In this document: piece by piece, positions 27,884-36,352 of the stretch
How the letters are laid out: each line of letters begins with the position of its first letter
How positions within the stretch are numbered: position 1 is the first letter of the stretch
Origin: Bacteroidota bacterium
GTDB lineage: Bacteria > Bacteroidota > Bacteroidia > Chitinophagales > JADIYW01
Direction: 5' to 3'
Length of the DNA: 44,492 bases
Assembly: GCA_028288625.1 (NCBI GenBank)
Contig: JAQBNI010000028.1
Span: 1 to 44,492 of the forward strand
Program-made: the position numbers and the translations under genes
Notes under the pieces: model-generated
Told to the model about the DNA's origin: nothing
Databases searched by the model: none
What the model saw: the letters and a program-made list of their open reading frames with translations, nothing else

Positions 27884-29098
27884 TTAATTTTTAATAAACG
27901 AAGCCGATCCTTCCTTTCCTTCGATATGAATAATGTACAAACCTACAGGAAATGCTTTTGTATTGATGATCGTTTGAAGGTCATTTAATTTTATGCTCAT
28001 TACATTTTTTCCTGTTGCATCGGTGATCATGCAAGTTGAACCTAACAGATCATTATTTAACCTAATGGTTACAAATTCATGTGCAGGATTTGGAAAGATG
28101 GAAAATTCATTTTGTGATTTGTGAACCGAAGTGTTTGTCACAATATCTTTTAAGTAACCACTGAGGAAACTGGAAAGATCGAACGTATGCAGCTGTTGCG
28201 CATTTCCTGCCTGGCTCTCGTTTGACGCATAGTATTTCAGCCCGTTCGCAGTAGCGATGCCTTCCATTTGGTGGAAGGGAAGATTGACGGATATCTTTCG
28301 CTTGTTTCCAAAAGCAAAATCGTTGTTCCTGAAATCATACAATAAATAAAAGAAAGGCTGCAGAAGGTTAGAATAGCCGCAGATTACCGCCAGCCTTTTT
28401 GATTTGAGGTAGGTAATGCCGGTAGCTAATCCGCCGATATTAATGGTGGAGCGCAATGCGGCAACATAAGTGCCCGGTGTTTTCGGCATCGCGTAAATAC
28501 TTGTTTTATTCGAGATCCATTGCTTGGTAAATAAATAAATGCTGTCGGAAGAAACCACGAACGCTTCGCAATCGAAGTCGGTGCTGTTGCTTGACTTGGG
28601 TGTGAAATCCGTTTGGTTAGAATAAGAAAACCAGATCGTATCGATGACCGGCGTATTTAATAAGAGCGAATTTTTCTCCACTCTTAAAATATGCAGGTCG
28701 GTGCGGTTGCCACTGCTGTTGTTTCCGAAGTCGCCTACATAAACATAATTAGAATCCTGCGAGATCTCTTCCCAATCTTTGTTGACAGTATTGGTGAGCG
28801 TGTAAGACTGAAGTATAGCCGCAGTTGCAGTATCCAGCGCGTACAGCTTGTTATCTGTATCATCGTTGTGCGACCAGATATTATTGTTCCAGTGAATCAA
28901 CCCGGAAGTCTCCGTCAACAACGCGGATAAATTTTTTGATGTTAGCGGAGAAATATTTGCGCCGTTGTAAGTACAGCTGCCGTCGTTTATAGTAGCGGAT
29001 GCATTATAATTATTTGCTTTCGGATCGGTACATCCGGATTGCGCATGCGCAATATGCAACAAGAAAAATAACAGGGAAATCAGGAAGGGATTTTTCAT
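27884..29098 (-). CDS. secreted beta-propeller-like protein with T9SS sorting domain
   Basis: A 404-residue secreted protein. A signal peptide (MKNPFLISLLFFLLHIAHAQ) is followed by a small Cys module (CTDPKANNYNA then DGSC), often found in Bacteroidota surface proteins. Next is a domain of about 270 residues with repeated strand patterns (HNDDTDNKLYALD, VYVGDFGNN, FDCEAFVVSSDSIYLF, HQMEGIATA) like a beta-propeller. The C-terminus is a type A sorting domain (FSIFPNPAHEFVTI to ASFIKN). The propeller resembles the family of the 42964-43836 protein in its D-x-E-A/E-G-I-A pattern. The ligand is unknown. Confidence 0.82.
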   Translation of the reverse strand: MKNPFLISLLFFLLHIAHAQSGCTDPKANNYNASATINDGSCTYNGANISPLTSKNLSALLTETSGLIHWNNNIWSHNDDTDNKLYALDTATAAILQSYTLTNTVNKDWEEISQDSNYVYVGDFGNNSSGNRTDLHILRVEKNSLLLNTPVIDTIWFSYSNQTDFTPKSSNSTDFDCEAFVVSSDSIYLFTKQWISNKTSIYAMPKTPGTYVAALRSTINIGGLATGITYLKSKRLAVICGYSNLLQPFFYLLYDFRNNDFAFGNKRKISVNLPFHQMEGIATANGLKYYASNESQAGNAQQLHTFDLSSFLSGYLKDIVTNTSVHKSQNEFSIFPNPAHEFVTIRLNNDLLGSTCMITDATGKNVMSIKLNDLQTIINTKAFPVGLYIIHIEGKEGSASFIKN

Positions 29099-29102
29099 AG
29101 AG

Positions 29103-29110
29103 CAAAGATA
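29103..29110 (-). promoter_or_regulatory. -7 box immediately upstream of the 404-residue T9SS gene
   Basis: TATCTTTG on the minus strand matches TAnnTTTG exactly and ends four bases before the ATG at 29098, predicting a leaderless or near-leaderless transcript. The preceding ATTCATAATTC is shared with the upstream region of the 648-residue T9SS gene (31767-31785). Confidence 0.45.
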
Positions 29111-29137
29111 AGAATTATGAATAGGTTTTACCCAAGG

Positions 29138-29166
29138 ACCGTCATCCTGAACTTGATTCAGGATCT
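29138..29166 (+). repeat. dispersed 29-bp repeat (GTCATCCTGAACTTG type), copy 2
   Basis: Starts ACCGTCATCCTGAACTTG and ends TTCAGGATCT. It is the inverted-orientation partner of 3473-3501. Confidence 0.75.
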
Positions 29167-29183
29167 AAAAGGTATTAATACAC

Positions 29184-29239
29184 AACCTCCGCTTCAAGCG
29201 TCTCCCTTGAAGTATATTATTTGAATCTTTAAGCGTGGG
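29184..29239 (-). repeat. double-hairpin 3'-end repeat, copy 1
   Basis: Carries acctccgcttcaagcgtctc, cttgaagta and a later ttgaatctttaagcg. It is nearly identical to 29741-29810 but with mismatches that weaken the hairpins. It lies just downstream of the STAS-like gene stop. Confidence 0.75.
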
Positions 29240-29243
29240 CTGT

Positions 29244-29642
29244 TTATGAATTTTCTAACAGGCTCAGCCATTCGCGTGCATCATTTACATTATTAAAAAA
29301 TTGAATAGCCAGTTTATTTTTATCGACTTTATATGAAATGCTCTCTACAGCAACTTTATTGAAATAATGATCAGGTTGTACAATAGCAATTACTTTAAAT
29401 CCATAGTCAGTGGCACGGGGAAGAAAATCTGTATCCAGCCATTCCTGATCTTCTCTTGCAATAATGGTCATATCTTTAATATCCGCCAATACTTTGTATG
29501 CATTATTTTTAATTAAAGTATTAAGCATAAGCTCTGTTCCTTGTTTAAATTCTCTACTTGTAGCATAGCCACGCCATTCCATTACAACAGAGTCGATAAC
29601 GCTATCAAAATAAATATTATAAACTTTTGTCGTTGCTTCCAT
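29244..29642 (-). CDS. SpoIIAA/STAS-like protein
   Basis: A 132-residue cytoplasmic protein. The pattern VLADIKDMTIIAREDQEWLDTDFLPRA followed by VIAIVQPDHYFNKVAVESI resembles the STAS/SpoIIAA-like proteins common in Bacteroidota. No phospho-acceptor serine in the classical anti-sigma-antagonist position could be confirmed, so a regulatory role is uncertain. It stands alone between two copies of the double-hairpin repeat, one at each end of the gene. Confidence 0.6.
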   Translation of the reverse strand: MEATTKVYNIYFDSVIDSVVMEWRGYATSREFKQGTELMLNTLIKNNAYKVLADIKDMTIIAREDQEWLDTDFLPRATDYGFKVIAIVQPDHYFNKVAVESISYKVDKNKLAIQFFNNVNDAREWLSLLENS

Positions 29643-29740
29643 CTTTTTAATTTAAACCTAAATTTAAAAATTATTATAAAAAGATGATATGAATTTTTCG
29701 TTTGAAGTTAAGTGTTGACAGTTTCGAAAACTCTACTCTG

Positions 29741-29810
29741 ACCTCCGCTTCAAGCGTCTCGCTTGAAGTAAATTATGTTTGAATCTTTAAGCGGGACGCT
29801 TAAAGCGGTG
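29741..29810 (-). repeat. double-hairpin 3'-end repeat, copy 2
   Basis: Two perfect hairpins: gcttcaagcg-tct-cgcttgaag and ctttaagcg-gga-cgcttaaag, joined by taaattatgtttgaat. It ends six bases from the stop of the 648-residue T9SS gene, so on the minus strand it lies in that gene's 3' untranslated region. Confidence 0.8.
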
Positions 29811-29815
29811 TGAGA

Positions 29816-31762
29816 TTATTCTTTCACAAATTTCTTTGTCCATGTTCTGTCTTTCTGCTTTAGCTGCATGATGTAAATTCCCTTGGAGAAATTACCGGTT
29901 GACAGTTCATAGTTATTGGTTGACAGTATAACATTCGCAACCACTCTACCTGTCATATCCGTAACGGTAGCGGTAGCACCAATCATATTTTCTTTAATGC
30001 TAATGTCAATAGAGTTGTTTACGGGATTGGGGTAGATTTTCACATCGCTGTTTTGGATATTGACTATTCCTGTCGAGGTTCCGGTACGGAGGTCGAGGCC
30101 CGAATTAACTATGACACTATCGCCGAAGTTATCCTTTATAACCAGCAGCATGTTGTAATGTCCGGTAGCAATACCGGTGGTATTCCAGTTTACCATTGTG
30201 CCCTGGGTGACCGGTGTGGTGTGGATGGCGTCGGTGATCGTCCAGGTGTTGGTGCCGGCTAGCTGGTAGGCTATGTAGTAACTGGCAAAGCTCATCAGGT
30301 GGCTTGTGGGACCGCGTAAAATATAAGCCGAACCGGTTAACGAAACGATGCTGCCCGAGTCAGCGGCTTGAGGAGAAAGCATTCCTACCCAAACAACAGC
30401 GCCGTCATAGGCAATGGGTGGAGATATGGTTGGAGTTTGCACCATAATTAACATGCCGCTGTCAACAGCATAACCGGTTGCCGCGCTTATGGAACAAAAA
30501 CCTACCATCGCAATACCTCCCTGCTCGGCACGTACCGGGCAATTAAAGCCGCAACCCGAGGCGCTTTGAAAACCAGAAGCATTTGCCCAGAAATAGCCGC
30601 CGGAGCCATCGGCAAACATAGACGAGCAGCTGGTGTGAGCGTGTCCGCCGGTGCCTATTTCACCCAATATGCAGCTTGTAATATCTACATGAGTGGTATC
30701 GGTAGGGTATACGCCCCAGGTTTGAACCGAGCAATTGGTGAGTTGAAAAGTGCGGTCGGAAAAAAATGTGGGCGAGGTGACATAGTTTGAATTATCTACC
30801 AAACCGTGCGCAGTGCCGGTTTCAGTGCCTTTGTAAATGACAGCCACCGACCGGATGGTGGAGTTGCTGATATGTACGTTGGTTTGGTCTTCCGGCATAA
30901 GCGCCCAATTGACTTTTTTGATGTTATCCAGTTCGATCGTATATCGTAAACCGTTGACACCGGGTGAGTCTGGCCCGATGGCATAGTGCTGCACGTTATA
31001 GCCGTTGGGGAAGGTTTTCGTTAAGCCCGCACCACGCTGAATACGGTGCCAGACGATAACTGTATCCACATTTTTGAGACTCAACAGGACAGAATCGGTA
31101 GCTACTATTTCGCCCAACAGGTTGGCGGTGTCGACTATGAATTTTGAATGACCGTTTAACCCGATAGTTGAAGTGAAATCGGTAAAATGCACGTTTTGAA
31201 GATTGATCGTTGCAGAATCACCCGTTCCGATCATGTGTGCAAGTCCTGCAAAATCAAGGGTGCAGTGTTTCATCTGTATCAGTCCATGACGGTCGGCTTG
31301 CAAGCCCCACTGATAAAAGTACTGCTGCGGAAAATACAAGGTCGAATTGGCAGCGATCACCTTTCCTTCACCTGTTGCTATCAAAAAGCCGGATATGGTG
31401 GCATATGCGTTGTTGAAAATAAGCACGCCATCATTGATCACTGCAACCCATCCGTTATGTTGCCAGGTACCCGTAACGATCAAGGTATCATGTGGTGTTG
31501 CACCAACATATAAAATATTCTGGCTTCCGGAGACAGATGACTTTGCTGCGATTTGCCCGGGCTTGCCTTCTTGCAGTAAATGATAAATGCCGGAAGGGCG
31601 TGAATTAGCTGGCTGACCCAATGCACGGGATTGCGGCATTGGGTTATCTTTTGTGTCCCATGCTTTTTGCAATGTTTCGTTGATGAGTTGCTGAGGGAAG
31701 GGCGATTGTGCCTCGGCGCGCTGACAGAAAAATAAAAAGAAAATTATGAAAGGATATTTCAT
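29816..31762 (-). CDS. secreted beta-helix-like protein with T9SS sorting domain
   Basis: A 648-residue secreted protein. The signal peptide MKYPFIIFFLFFCQRAEAQ leads into a domain of about 400 residues made of short repeating strands separated by Asn/Thr/Gly turns (GVLIFNNAYATISGF, GEGKVIAANSTLYF, HCTLDFAGLAHMIG, SNSTIRSVAV-like). This suggests a right-handed beta-helix, a fold of adhesins and polysaccharide-active proteins. An Ig-like segment and a type A sorting domain (VKIYPNPVNNSIDI to WTKKFVKE) follow. No catalytic motif was recognised. The sorting domain contains NNYELSTGN, encoded by a word-like repeat. Composition is less AT-rich than the neighbouring genes. Confidence 0.82.
   Translation of the reverse strand: MKYPFIIFFLFFCQRAEAQSPFPQQLINETLQKAWDTKDNPMPQSRALGQPANSRPSGIYHLLQEGKPGQIAAKSSVSGSQNILYVGATPHDTLIVTGTWQHNGWVAVINDGVLIFNNAYATISGFLIATGEGKVIAANSTLYFPQQYFYQWGLQADRHGLIQMKHCTLDFAGLAHMIGTGDSATINLQNVHFTDFTSTIGLNGHSKFIVDTANLLGEIVATDSVLLSLKNVDTVIVWHRIQRGAGLTKTFPNGYNVQHYAIGPDSPGVNGLRYTIELDNIKKVNWALMPEDQTNVHISNSTIRSVAVIYKGTETGTAHGLVDNSNYVTSPTFFSDRTFQLTNCSVQTWGVYPTDTTHVDITSCILGEIGTGGHAHTSCSSMFADGSGGYFWANASGFQSASGCGFNCPVRAEQGGIAMVGFCSISAATGYAVDSGMLIMVQTPTISPPIAYDGAVVWVGMLSPQAADSGSIVSLTGSAYILRGPTSHLMSFASYYIAYQLAGTNTWTITDAIHTTPVTQGTMVNWNTTGIATGHYNMLLVIKDNFGDSVIVNSGLDLRTGTSTGIVNIQNSDVKIYPNPVNNSIDISIKENMIGATATVTDMTGRVVANVILSTNNYELSTGNFSKGIYIMQLKQKDRTWTKKFVKE
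29893..29935. repeat. word-like repeat within a T9SS sorting domain
   Basis: ggttgacagttcatagttat then tggttgacagt. It is in frame and encodes the NNYELSTGN part of the sorting domain. Confidence 0.65.
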
Positions 31763-31766
31763 CTGA

Positions 31767-31774
31767 TAAAGATA
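31767..31774 (-). promoter_or_regulatory. candidate -7 box for the 648-residue T9SS gene
   Basis: TATCTTTA on the minus strand, one mismatch from TAnnTTTG, ending four bases before the ATG at 31762. It has the same spacing and upstream ATTCATAATTC as at 29103. Confidence 0.4.
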
Positions 31775-31884
31775 GGAATTATGAATTGATTAATCTTTGC
31801 TGACGCGAGCATGCAGTAAAGCACGGAGTGCTTGTGCCTTGCTAAGCTGAGTTTATAATTCGTGAGTCTTTTATTTTTTTGTAA

Positions 31885-31905
31885 TCCTTAGTTGCAAATT
31901 AAGGA
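31885..31905. repeat. TCCTTAGTTGCAAATTAAGGA hairpin, copy 1
   Basis: A stem of nine pairs (one wobble) with loop GCA. It is related to the perfect hairpin at 32534-32556. Confidence 0.6.
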
Positions 31906-32028
31906 GTGCTTTCAATAGTTATTATAAAAATAAATTATATCATCTGAGTTTAAACCTCTAAATATTTGATAATTGTTATGGAATCCATATTCGATATACA
32001 ATCCTCATTTATTTATTTTTTAAAAAAG

Positions 32029-32036
32029 TATCTTTA
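32029..32036 (+). promoter_or_regulatory. candidate -7 box for the 132-residue lipoprotein
   Basis: TATCTTTA, 12 bases before the ATG at 32049. Confidence 0.35.
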
Positions 32037-32048
32037 GAAAAAAAACAA

Positions 32049-32447
32049 ATGAGAAACTTGATTTTATTTACGGCTCTAACATTAACTATTTTATCTTCCT
32101 GTAAAAAGTCCGATCCCAATACAAATAATTTAACTGCTACTGCTGATCAATATGTAGGTAACTGGAGATTGTATGATTCAATTGAAAGTACCAACGATGT
32201 TTTTCAGAGGGACTTTTATATAACGAAGATTAGTGATAATAAAATACTAATTGTAAATTTCCCCTACCCAAAAGATAGCATATATATGAATACGTCTCCT
32301 ACAACTTCCGTGGACACCGATAATATAAGACCTCCAGTCACTTTTGTGAGCTTTATTCACTTTACAGCTACTGAATTTACGTACATCTATGAAGTAAATA
32401 TGATTTCAGATATTTATGACCATACCGGATATGCGTTAAAAAAATAA
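32049..32447 (+). CDS. small lipoprotein, unknown function
   Basis: A 132-residue lipoprotein: the signal peptide ends TILSSCKKSDP with the lipidated Cys at about residue 18. The mature part (DQYVGNWRLYDS near its start and several beta-strand-like segments) resembles the small lipocalin-like lipoproteins of Bacteroidota, which typically begin with a VGxW motif. The function is unknown. It is flanked on both sides by hairpin repeats. Confidence 0.7.
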   Translation: MRNLILFTALTLTILSSCKKSDPNTNNLTATADQYVGNWRLYDSIESTNDVFQRDFYITKISDNKILIVNFPYPKDSIYMNTSPTTSVDTDNIRPPVTFVSFIHFTATEFTYIYEVNMISDIYDHTGYALKK

Positions 32448-32533
32448 CTCCCTACTATTTACAGTACAGTTTTCCAAGCCGCACACTCGCGCCAGGGTTA
32501 GGGTTCAGGATATTTCTTATAAGATATCACAAT

Positions 32534-32556
32534 GTCCTGAGTTGCAAACTCAGGAC
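32534..32556. repeat. GTCCTGAGTTGCAAACTCAGGAC-type hairpin, copy 2
   Basis: A perfect 10-bp stem (GTCCTGAGTT/AACTCAGGAC) with loop GCA, in a 235-base gap with no gene. It matches the hairpin at 31885. Confidence 0.75.
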
Positions 32557-32683
32557 AGCTATGGGATTTTATTTTAACAATCCTTTATCTAAAAATACAG
32601 TTAATAATTAGCCAGGTTAACCGCCTTCTCAATTCTTTCAGTCAACTTTAATATCGATTGTTATTATCCCAATCGACACAACT

Positions 32684-33156
32684 ATGAAAATTATCACATT
32701 GAGTTTATTGATTTTACTTTCTATACAATCGTTTTATGGCCAACAGATCATTCCCTTTGTACAGATTTCAGATGATATAGTAGACATGACGGATACAAAT
32801 TCCATTATATTCAGAGATACGCTTTTAGTATCGTGACAGATTCTTTCATTCATAGCGTAGGCTATGTTCAACCACTAGATGGCAGGTTGGTAAAATATTT
32901 TAAATACATCGGCACAGATTCTGTATATATAACTGACACGTGGGCCGGGGATCCGCATTTCATCTGCCGCAGACCTAAAGAAACTTTAATTCCCAATAAA
33001 ATTTATTTTTTTTACGTGTGTTTTTCTTTAAACTGGATGCGAGCTTATGAAGGGGGATTTAGTAAAACAATGGGATTTAATTTGTCAGATGGCGAACGCA
33101 TTTGGTTTAGATTTACTGGCGATATAATTCCAAAGGTTTCAGGAGGGATTCACTAA
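32684..33156 (+). pseudogene. frameshifted DUF1573-like exported protein
   Basis: The ATG at 32684 opens a 50-codon frame with a signal peptide (MKIITLSLLILLSIQSFYGQ) that ends at TGA 32834-32836. The adjoining frame, shifted by -1, is open from 32776 to 33156. It encodes a DUF1573-like domain (VKYFKYIGTDSVYITD, GDPHFICRRPKETLIPN, GGFSKTMGFNL, WFRFTGDI). Together they make one typical exported DUF1573-like protein of about 155 residues, so a single-base change between 32776 and 32836 most likely broke it. The alternative is a separate gene starting at GTG 32833, overlapping the stop. An intact relative follows 29 bases later. Confidence 0.6.
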
Positions 33157-33185
33157 TATTTCTGTTTAAAGAGCAGTCAACATAT

Positions 33186-33938
33186 ATGATAAGATTTATC
33201 CTCACAATTAGCATATTCTTACTTTTACAAAAAGTCATATTATCTGCACCTGATAGTATAGTTTATTTTCCTGTGCATTCTATTGATGGAGGTATTATCT
33301 ATTCTCAAGAAACTTATACTTTCAGATTTCCATTTAAAAATATCAGTAACCATACAATTAAAGTATCTAATGTTCAGTCAGCTGGCGCAATATCAATTAC
33401 TTATCCCAAAGAATTTATTCAACCGGAAGAATGGGATACAATAGAAGTACATTATTTCGCGGAGCGTTTTTCAGTATTTTTTAAATCTGCTATCATTCAT
33501 TTTGAAGATATGATCGATCCCATAGTATTATCTGTTAAAGGAAATGTTATTATTTTTCCTTTTAAGTTCAGCTTATATGATCATGCAAAGAATAAATATT
33601 TAGTTCCTGGTAGCGTAATGAATAATTATACGGTTGAACCATTTGACGGGAGTAATATTATTACCATAAAGAATAATGACAGCATCCAACACTGGATGTA
33701 TTTGGAGTACCAGTTAATGGACAGGAATACATCCGGATATGACACGGTTTATTATTTTAAAATCAGGAATAAAAAGTGTGATGGTTATATGCTTCAACCT
33801 GGCGAAAGTTTAGATGTTTTTTTAGATTACGCTTCAGATGCAATAAAACTGCATGTTGACACGTATCCTACTGATAGTCCTTCTTTATACTATATTCCTA
33901 AGTATTATTTCAGAATAGAAATACAAGATCACCGATAG
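33186..33938 (+). CDS. exported DUF1573-like protein
   Basis: A 250-residue protein with a signal peptide (FILTISIFLLLQKVILSAP). It has an Ig-like domain whose FPFKNISNHTIKVSNVQSAG and YPKEFIQPEEWDTIEVHYF follow the DUF1573 pattern, but without the usual CGCT cysteines. IHFEDMIDPIVLSVKGNV closes the domain. The remaining 120 residues are beta-rich and unrecognised. It lies 29 bases after the frameshifted DUF1573-like gene and is probably a diverged tandem relative. Expected in the periplasm or on the outer membrane. Confidence 0.65.
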   Translation: MIRFILTISIFLLLQKVILSAPDSIVYFPVHSIDGGIIYSQETYTFRFPFKNISNHTIKVSNVQSAGAISITYPKEFIQPEEWDTIEVHYFAERFSVFFKSAIIHFEDMIDPIVLSVKGNVIIFPFKFSLYDHAKNKYLVPGSVMNNYTVEPFDGSNIITIKNNDSIQHWMYLEYQLMDRNTSGYDTVYYFKIRNKKCDGYMLQPGESLDVFLDYASDAIKLHVDTYPTDSPSLYYIPKYYFRIEIQDHR

Positions 33939-34059
33939 GCAGCATCTTAAAGAAATCGTTTTTCCTCCTGTTTTTCACCAGTTAATTTATTACGGCTTGA
34001 TGTATTCCAAAGTAATTGATACATGGAAGCCAACTTCGTTTATGCGGTTAGCGGTAGTT

Positions 34060-34848
34060 TTACTTGTCTCCAATAGTTTTCTCTCTGGATATACATTTAA
34101 AGTGTAGTGATCCCTTTATAAAGATGTTTTGCATATTCTCGCTATAATTGAAATCTGGCTCTACACCCATCTCATATTCCTTAGCTCTATAGTATTTGTT
34201 AGTTTTAAATATTAAATATCCCAGAAGCTTTTCACCTATGGAAAAGCTTGGTTGAGTTTCTAAAATTAAATTTTGTTGTTCATTTGAAACAATTAAATTA
34301 TCGACAAAATCAGTATCATTAAGTTCTTTTTTATTAACGGGTTCCTTATGGGTGATAGTTCGATAAGTGCTATTGAAATAGTTCTTATAAATAATTATAT
34401 CAATGGCAAAATTACTCCATGAAAACATACTGATCTTTATAGTATCATTGTTTAAATAACATTGGCAATCACTCGTAATAGTATCTACATTAAATTCTCT
34501 AACATCTTTCTTATCATTTATAAATTGTTCTAGATAATATCTACTTCTATTATCCTTATATCGCTGATTGTGTATTTTAGTATATTTAATCATTCTTTGT
34601 TTTATTTCATCTGATACTCCATCAATAAAACCTGTGCCATCCTCCATCCTTTTTATTTCTTCCGTTTTATGTATAAATCTATTAGTATCAATTTTAATTT
34701 CATGTTCAGTCATTTTTTCAAATTCCGCTACGTACGGTATCACACCTACCTTGTATTCTATGTTGGTTTGCCCTTTACAATTACAGTACAAAAACAATAT
34801 TAAGAGGTAGATTATTTTTCTAATTGCTTTACACATTGACTTTGTCAT
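34060..34848 (-). CDS. exported or lipoprotein-like protein of unknown function
   Basis: A 262-residue AT-rich protein with an N-terminal hydrophobic segment (KIIYLLILFLYCNCKGQ) containing two cysteines that could serve for lipidation. The rest is hydrophilic (many Lys, Asn, Glu) with a CQCYLNND stretch and no recognised domain. Lone gene between the DUF1573-like genes, which converge on it, and the acyltransferase, which is on the same strand upstream. Confidence 0.6.
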   Translation of the reverse strand: MTKSMCKAIRKIIYLLILFLYCNCKGQTNIEYKVGVIPYVAEFEKMTEHEIKIDTNRFIHKTEEIKRMEDGTGFIDGVSDEIKQRMIKYTKIHNQRYKDNRSRYYLEQFINDKKDVREFNVDTITSDCQCYLNNDTIKISMFSWSNFAIDIIIYKNYFNSTYRTITHKEPVNKKELNDTDFVDNLIVSNEQQNLILETQPSFSIGEKLLGYLIFKTNKYYRAKEYEMGVEPDFNYSENMQNIFIKGSLHFKCISREKTIGDK

Positions 34849-34908
34849 TTATTATGATGCTGGCATATAAAATTACCGCTAAACTTATCTATAGAAAAAG
34901 CCATATTT

Positions 34909-35733
34909 TTATTTACTAAAAACACCCTTCCTCTGCGCCAGCCCGATATTCATTAATTCCTTGATCTCTTTTTTTACTGTCTTTACTTTTTCCTCCACTT
35001 CATATTCTCTTAGATCATCGCCGCCCCTGAAGTGCATCGGCTTACCGAAATTCATAATTACTTTTGACGGCAGAACAAATGGCAGCAACGCGGGAGCAGC
35101 AGGAAACTTCAACAACTTTTGTAAAAAACCTACGTTCCCGAAATTGATCAGTATTTCTTCAGCGCCGGCAATGCCGACAGGAATAATTGGTGATCCCGTT
35201 TGCAAAGCGAGGTACATAAATCCCAATCCGAACCTTTGCAGCTGGTATCTTTGTTTATAGGGTTTTGAAATTCCTCTTGCGCCTTCGGGGAACACGATCA
35301 CTGCTTCTTCGTTTTCCAGCATCTTAATGCAATTGTCAGGATCGCCTACTGTTCCTCCCCATTGATTGAAAATAGAACTAATGAACGGTACCTTCGGAAC
35401 AAAACGCTCGTACATGCCTTTCGGCGCGCGCGGCGCGAAGTTATTGGTCACCATCGCGTAACCGAGCATCATCGCATCCAGCGGCAGTTGACCACTGTGG
35501 TTCGCAATGATCAGGCATCTTCCCTTCGGCGGAATATTTTCCAGTCCATGCGTTTCCACGCGGAAATAATTTTCATAAAAAAATTTTCCCAACCCCACAA
35601 ACGGTTTTATACCGTTGATATTAAAACCCCACGGATCGTAACCGTAGCTGCCCACCTTGTTTGGAAAACGGTTGAGGAACTGGTCGACGCCATCAGGATT
35701 TGTAATTTGCTTTATGATATCTGTGAACTTCAC
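34909..35733 (-). CDS. lysophospholipid acyltransferase family protein (PlsC-like)
   Basis: A 274-residue membrane-associated acyltransferase. Motif I is NHSGQLPLD (His79 to Asp86), the wider-spaced form found in some glycerolipid and diacylglycerol acyltransferases instead of classical HX4D. Motif III is FPEGARG (Glu150), and PIIPVGIAGAEE is motif IV. It would transfer an acyl chain to a lipid acceptor at the inner membrane; whether the acceptor is lysophosphatidate is uncertain. The start is GTG at 35733. It is divergent from the metal-handling cluster across 133 bases. Confidence 0.88.
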   Translation of the reverse strand: MKFTDIIKQITNPDGVDQFLNRFPNKVGSYGYDPWGFNINGIKPFVGLGKFFYENYFRVETHGLENIPPKGRCLIIANHSGQLPLDAMMLGYAMVTNNFAPRAPKGMYERFVPKVPFISSIFNQWGGTVGDPDNCIKMLENEEAVIVFPEGARGISKPYKQRYQLQRFGLGFMYLALQTGSPIIPVGIAGAEEILINFGNVGFLQKLLKFPAAPALLPFVLPSKVIMNFGKPMHFRGGDDLREYEVEEKVKTVKKEIKELMNIGLAQRKGVFSK

Positions 35734-35848
35734 GAAAATTAATTGTAGTGATGGAGCAGTTATTGCTTCTTACTTCTAAAATAAGCTCTTTAAACTATAA
35801 ATTAACAATTCTGCACATAATTAAATTGCTATTGAAGTGAAATGAAGT

Positions 35849-35856
35849 TAATTTTG
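35849..35856 (+). promoter_or_regulatory. -7 promoter box of the metal-handling cluster
   Basis: TAATTTTG matches TAnnTTTG exactly, 11 bases before the ATG at 35867, predicting a very short leader. The -33 region has only a weak ATTG. Confidence 0.45.
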
Positions 35857-35866
35857 TAAAACAGAA

Positions 35867-36301
35867 ATGAAAAATACATTTAATATACCTGCGATATTTC
35901 TTGCCCTGTTAGTGGGCATTGCATCCAATGGTGTATTTGTATTTGAACACAGCTGCAGCATGTCTCAAACCCGCTGCTTTTCGCTTCTATCGAAACCAAC
36001 CTGTGCGATGGAAGCCCCTGTGGCGCCTTGTTGCGCAAAGATGGGCATCAAGAAAAAAGACTGCTGCGATCACAAGCAATTCTTCAGCAAATTATCCATT
36101 GAAGGTTTTATCTCCAACCGCATCCAGTTAAAAACTCCGGAAGCATCCTTCCCTCTTTACACTACTTTAAATGATCTTTCAAACTGGAATAATATTCACC
36201 GGGGCGCACAATGCTCAGGATTGCCGCCGCCCGGTTATCATTATAAAATAAAATCTCTTCTCCAACCCTCTCCTTCGGATCTTCAGATCTTTCGTTGTTA
36301 G
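35867..36301 (+). CDS. HYC_CC_PP-like cysteine-rich protein
   Basis: A 144-residue protein with an N-terminal hydrophobic helix and a series of metal-ligand-like residues: HSC near residue 28, a CC pair in APCCAKMG, another in KDCCDHKQ, and QCSGLPPPGY near the C-terminus. The order His-x-Cys, Cys-Cys and Pro-Pro corresponds to the HYC_CC_PP proteins often found in front of TonB receptors in Bacteroidota. It begins the cluster that continues with a TonB receptor and several metal-binding proteins, so metal (probably copper) handling in the periplasm is inferred. Confidence 0.65.
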   Translation: MKNTFNIPAIFLALLVGIASNGVFVFEHSCSMSQTRCFSLLSKPTCAMEAPVAPCCAKMGIKKKDCCDHKQFFSKLSIEGFISNRIQLKTPEASFPLYTTLNDLSNWNNIHRGAQCSGLPPPGYHYKIKSLLQPSPSDLQIFRC

Positions 36302-36352
36302 CGGTCGTTGAAATGCATCAGCAATTTCATCACCTTAACAATTAGAAAAATA

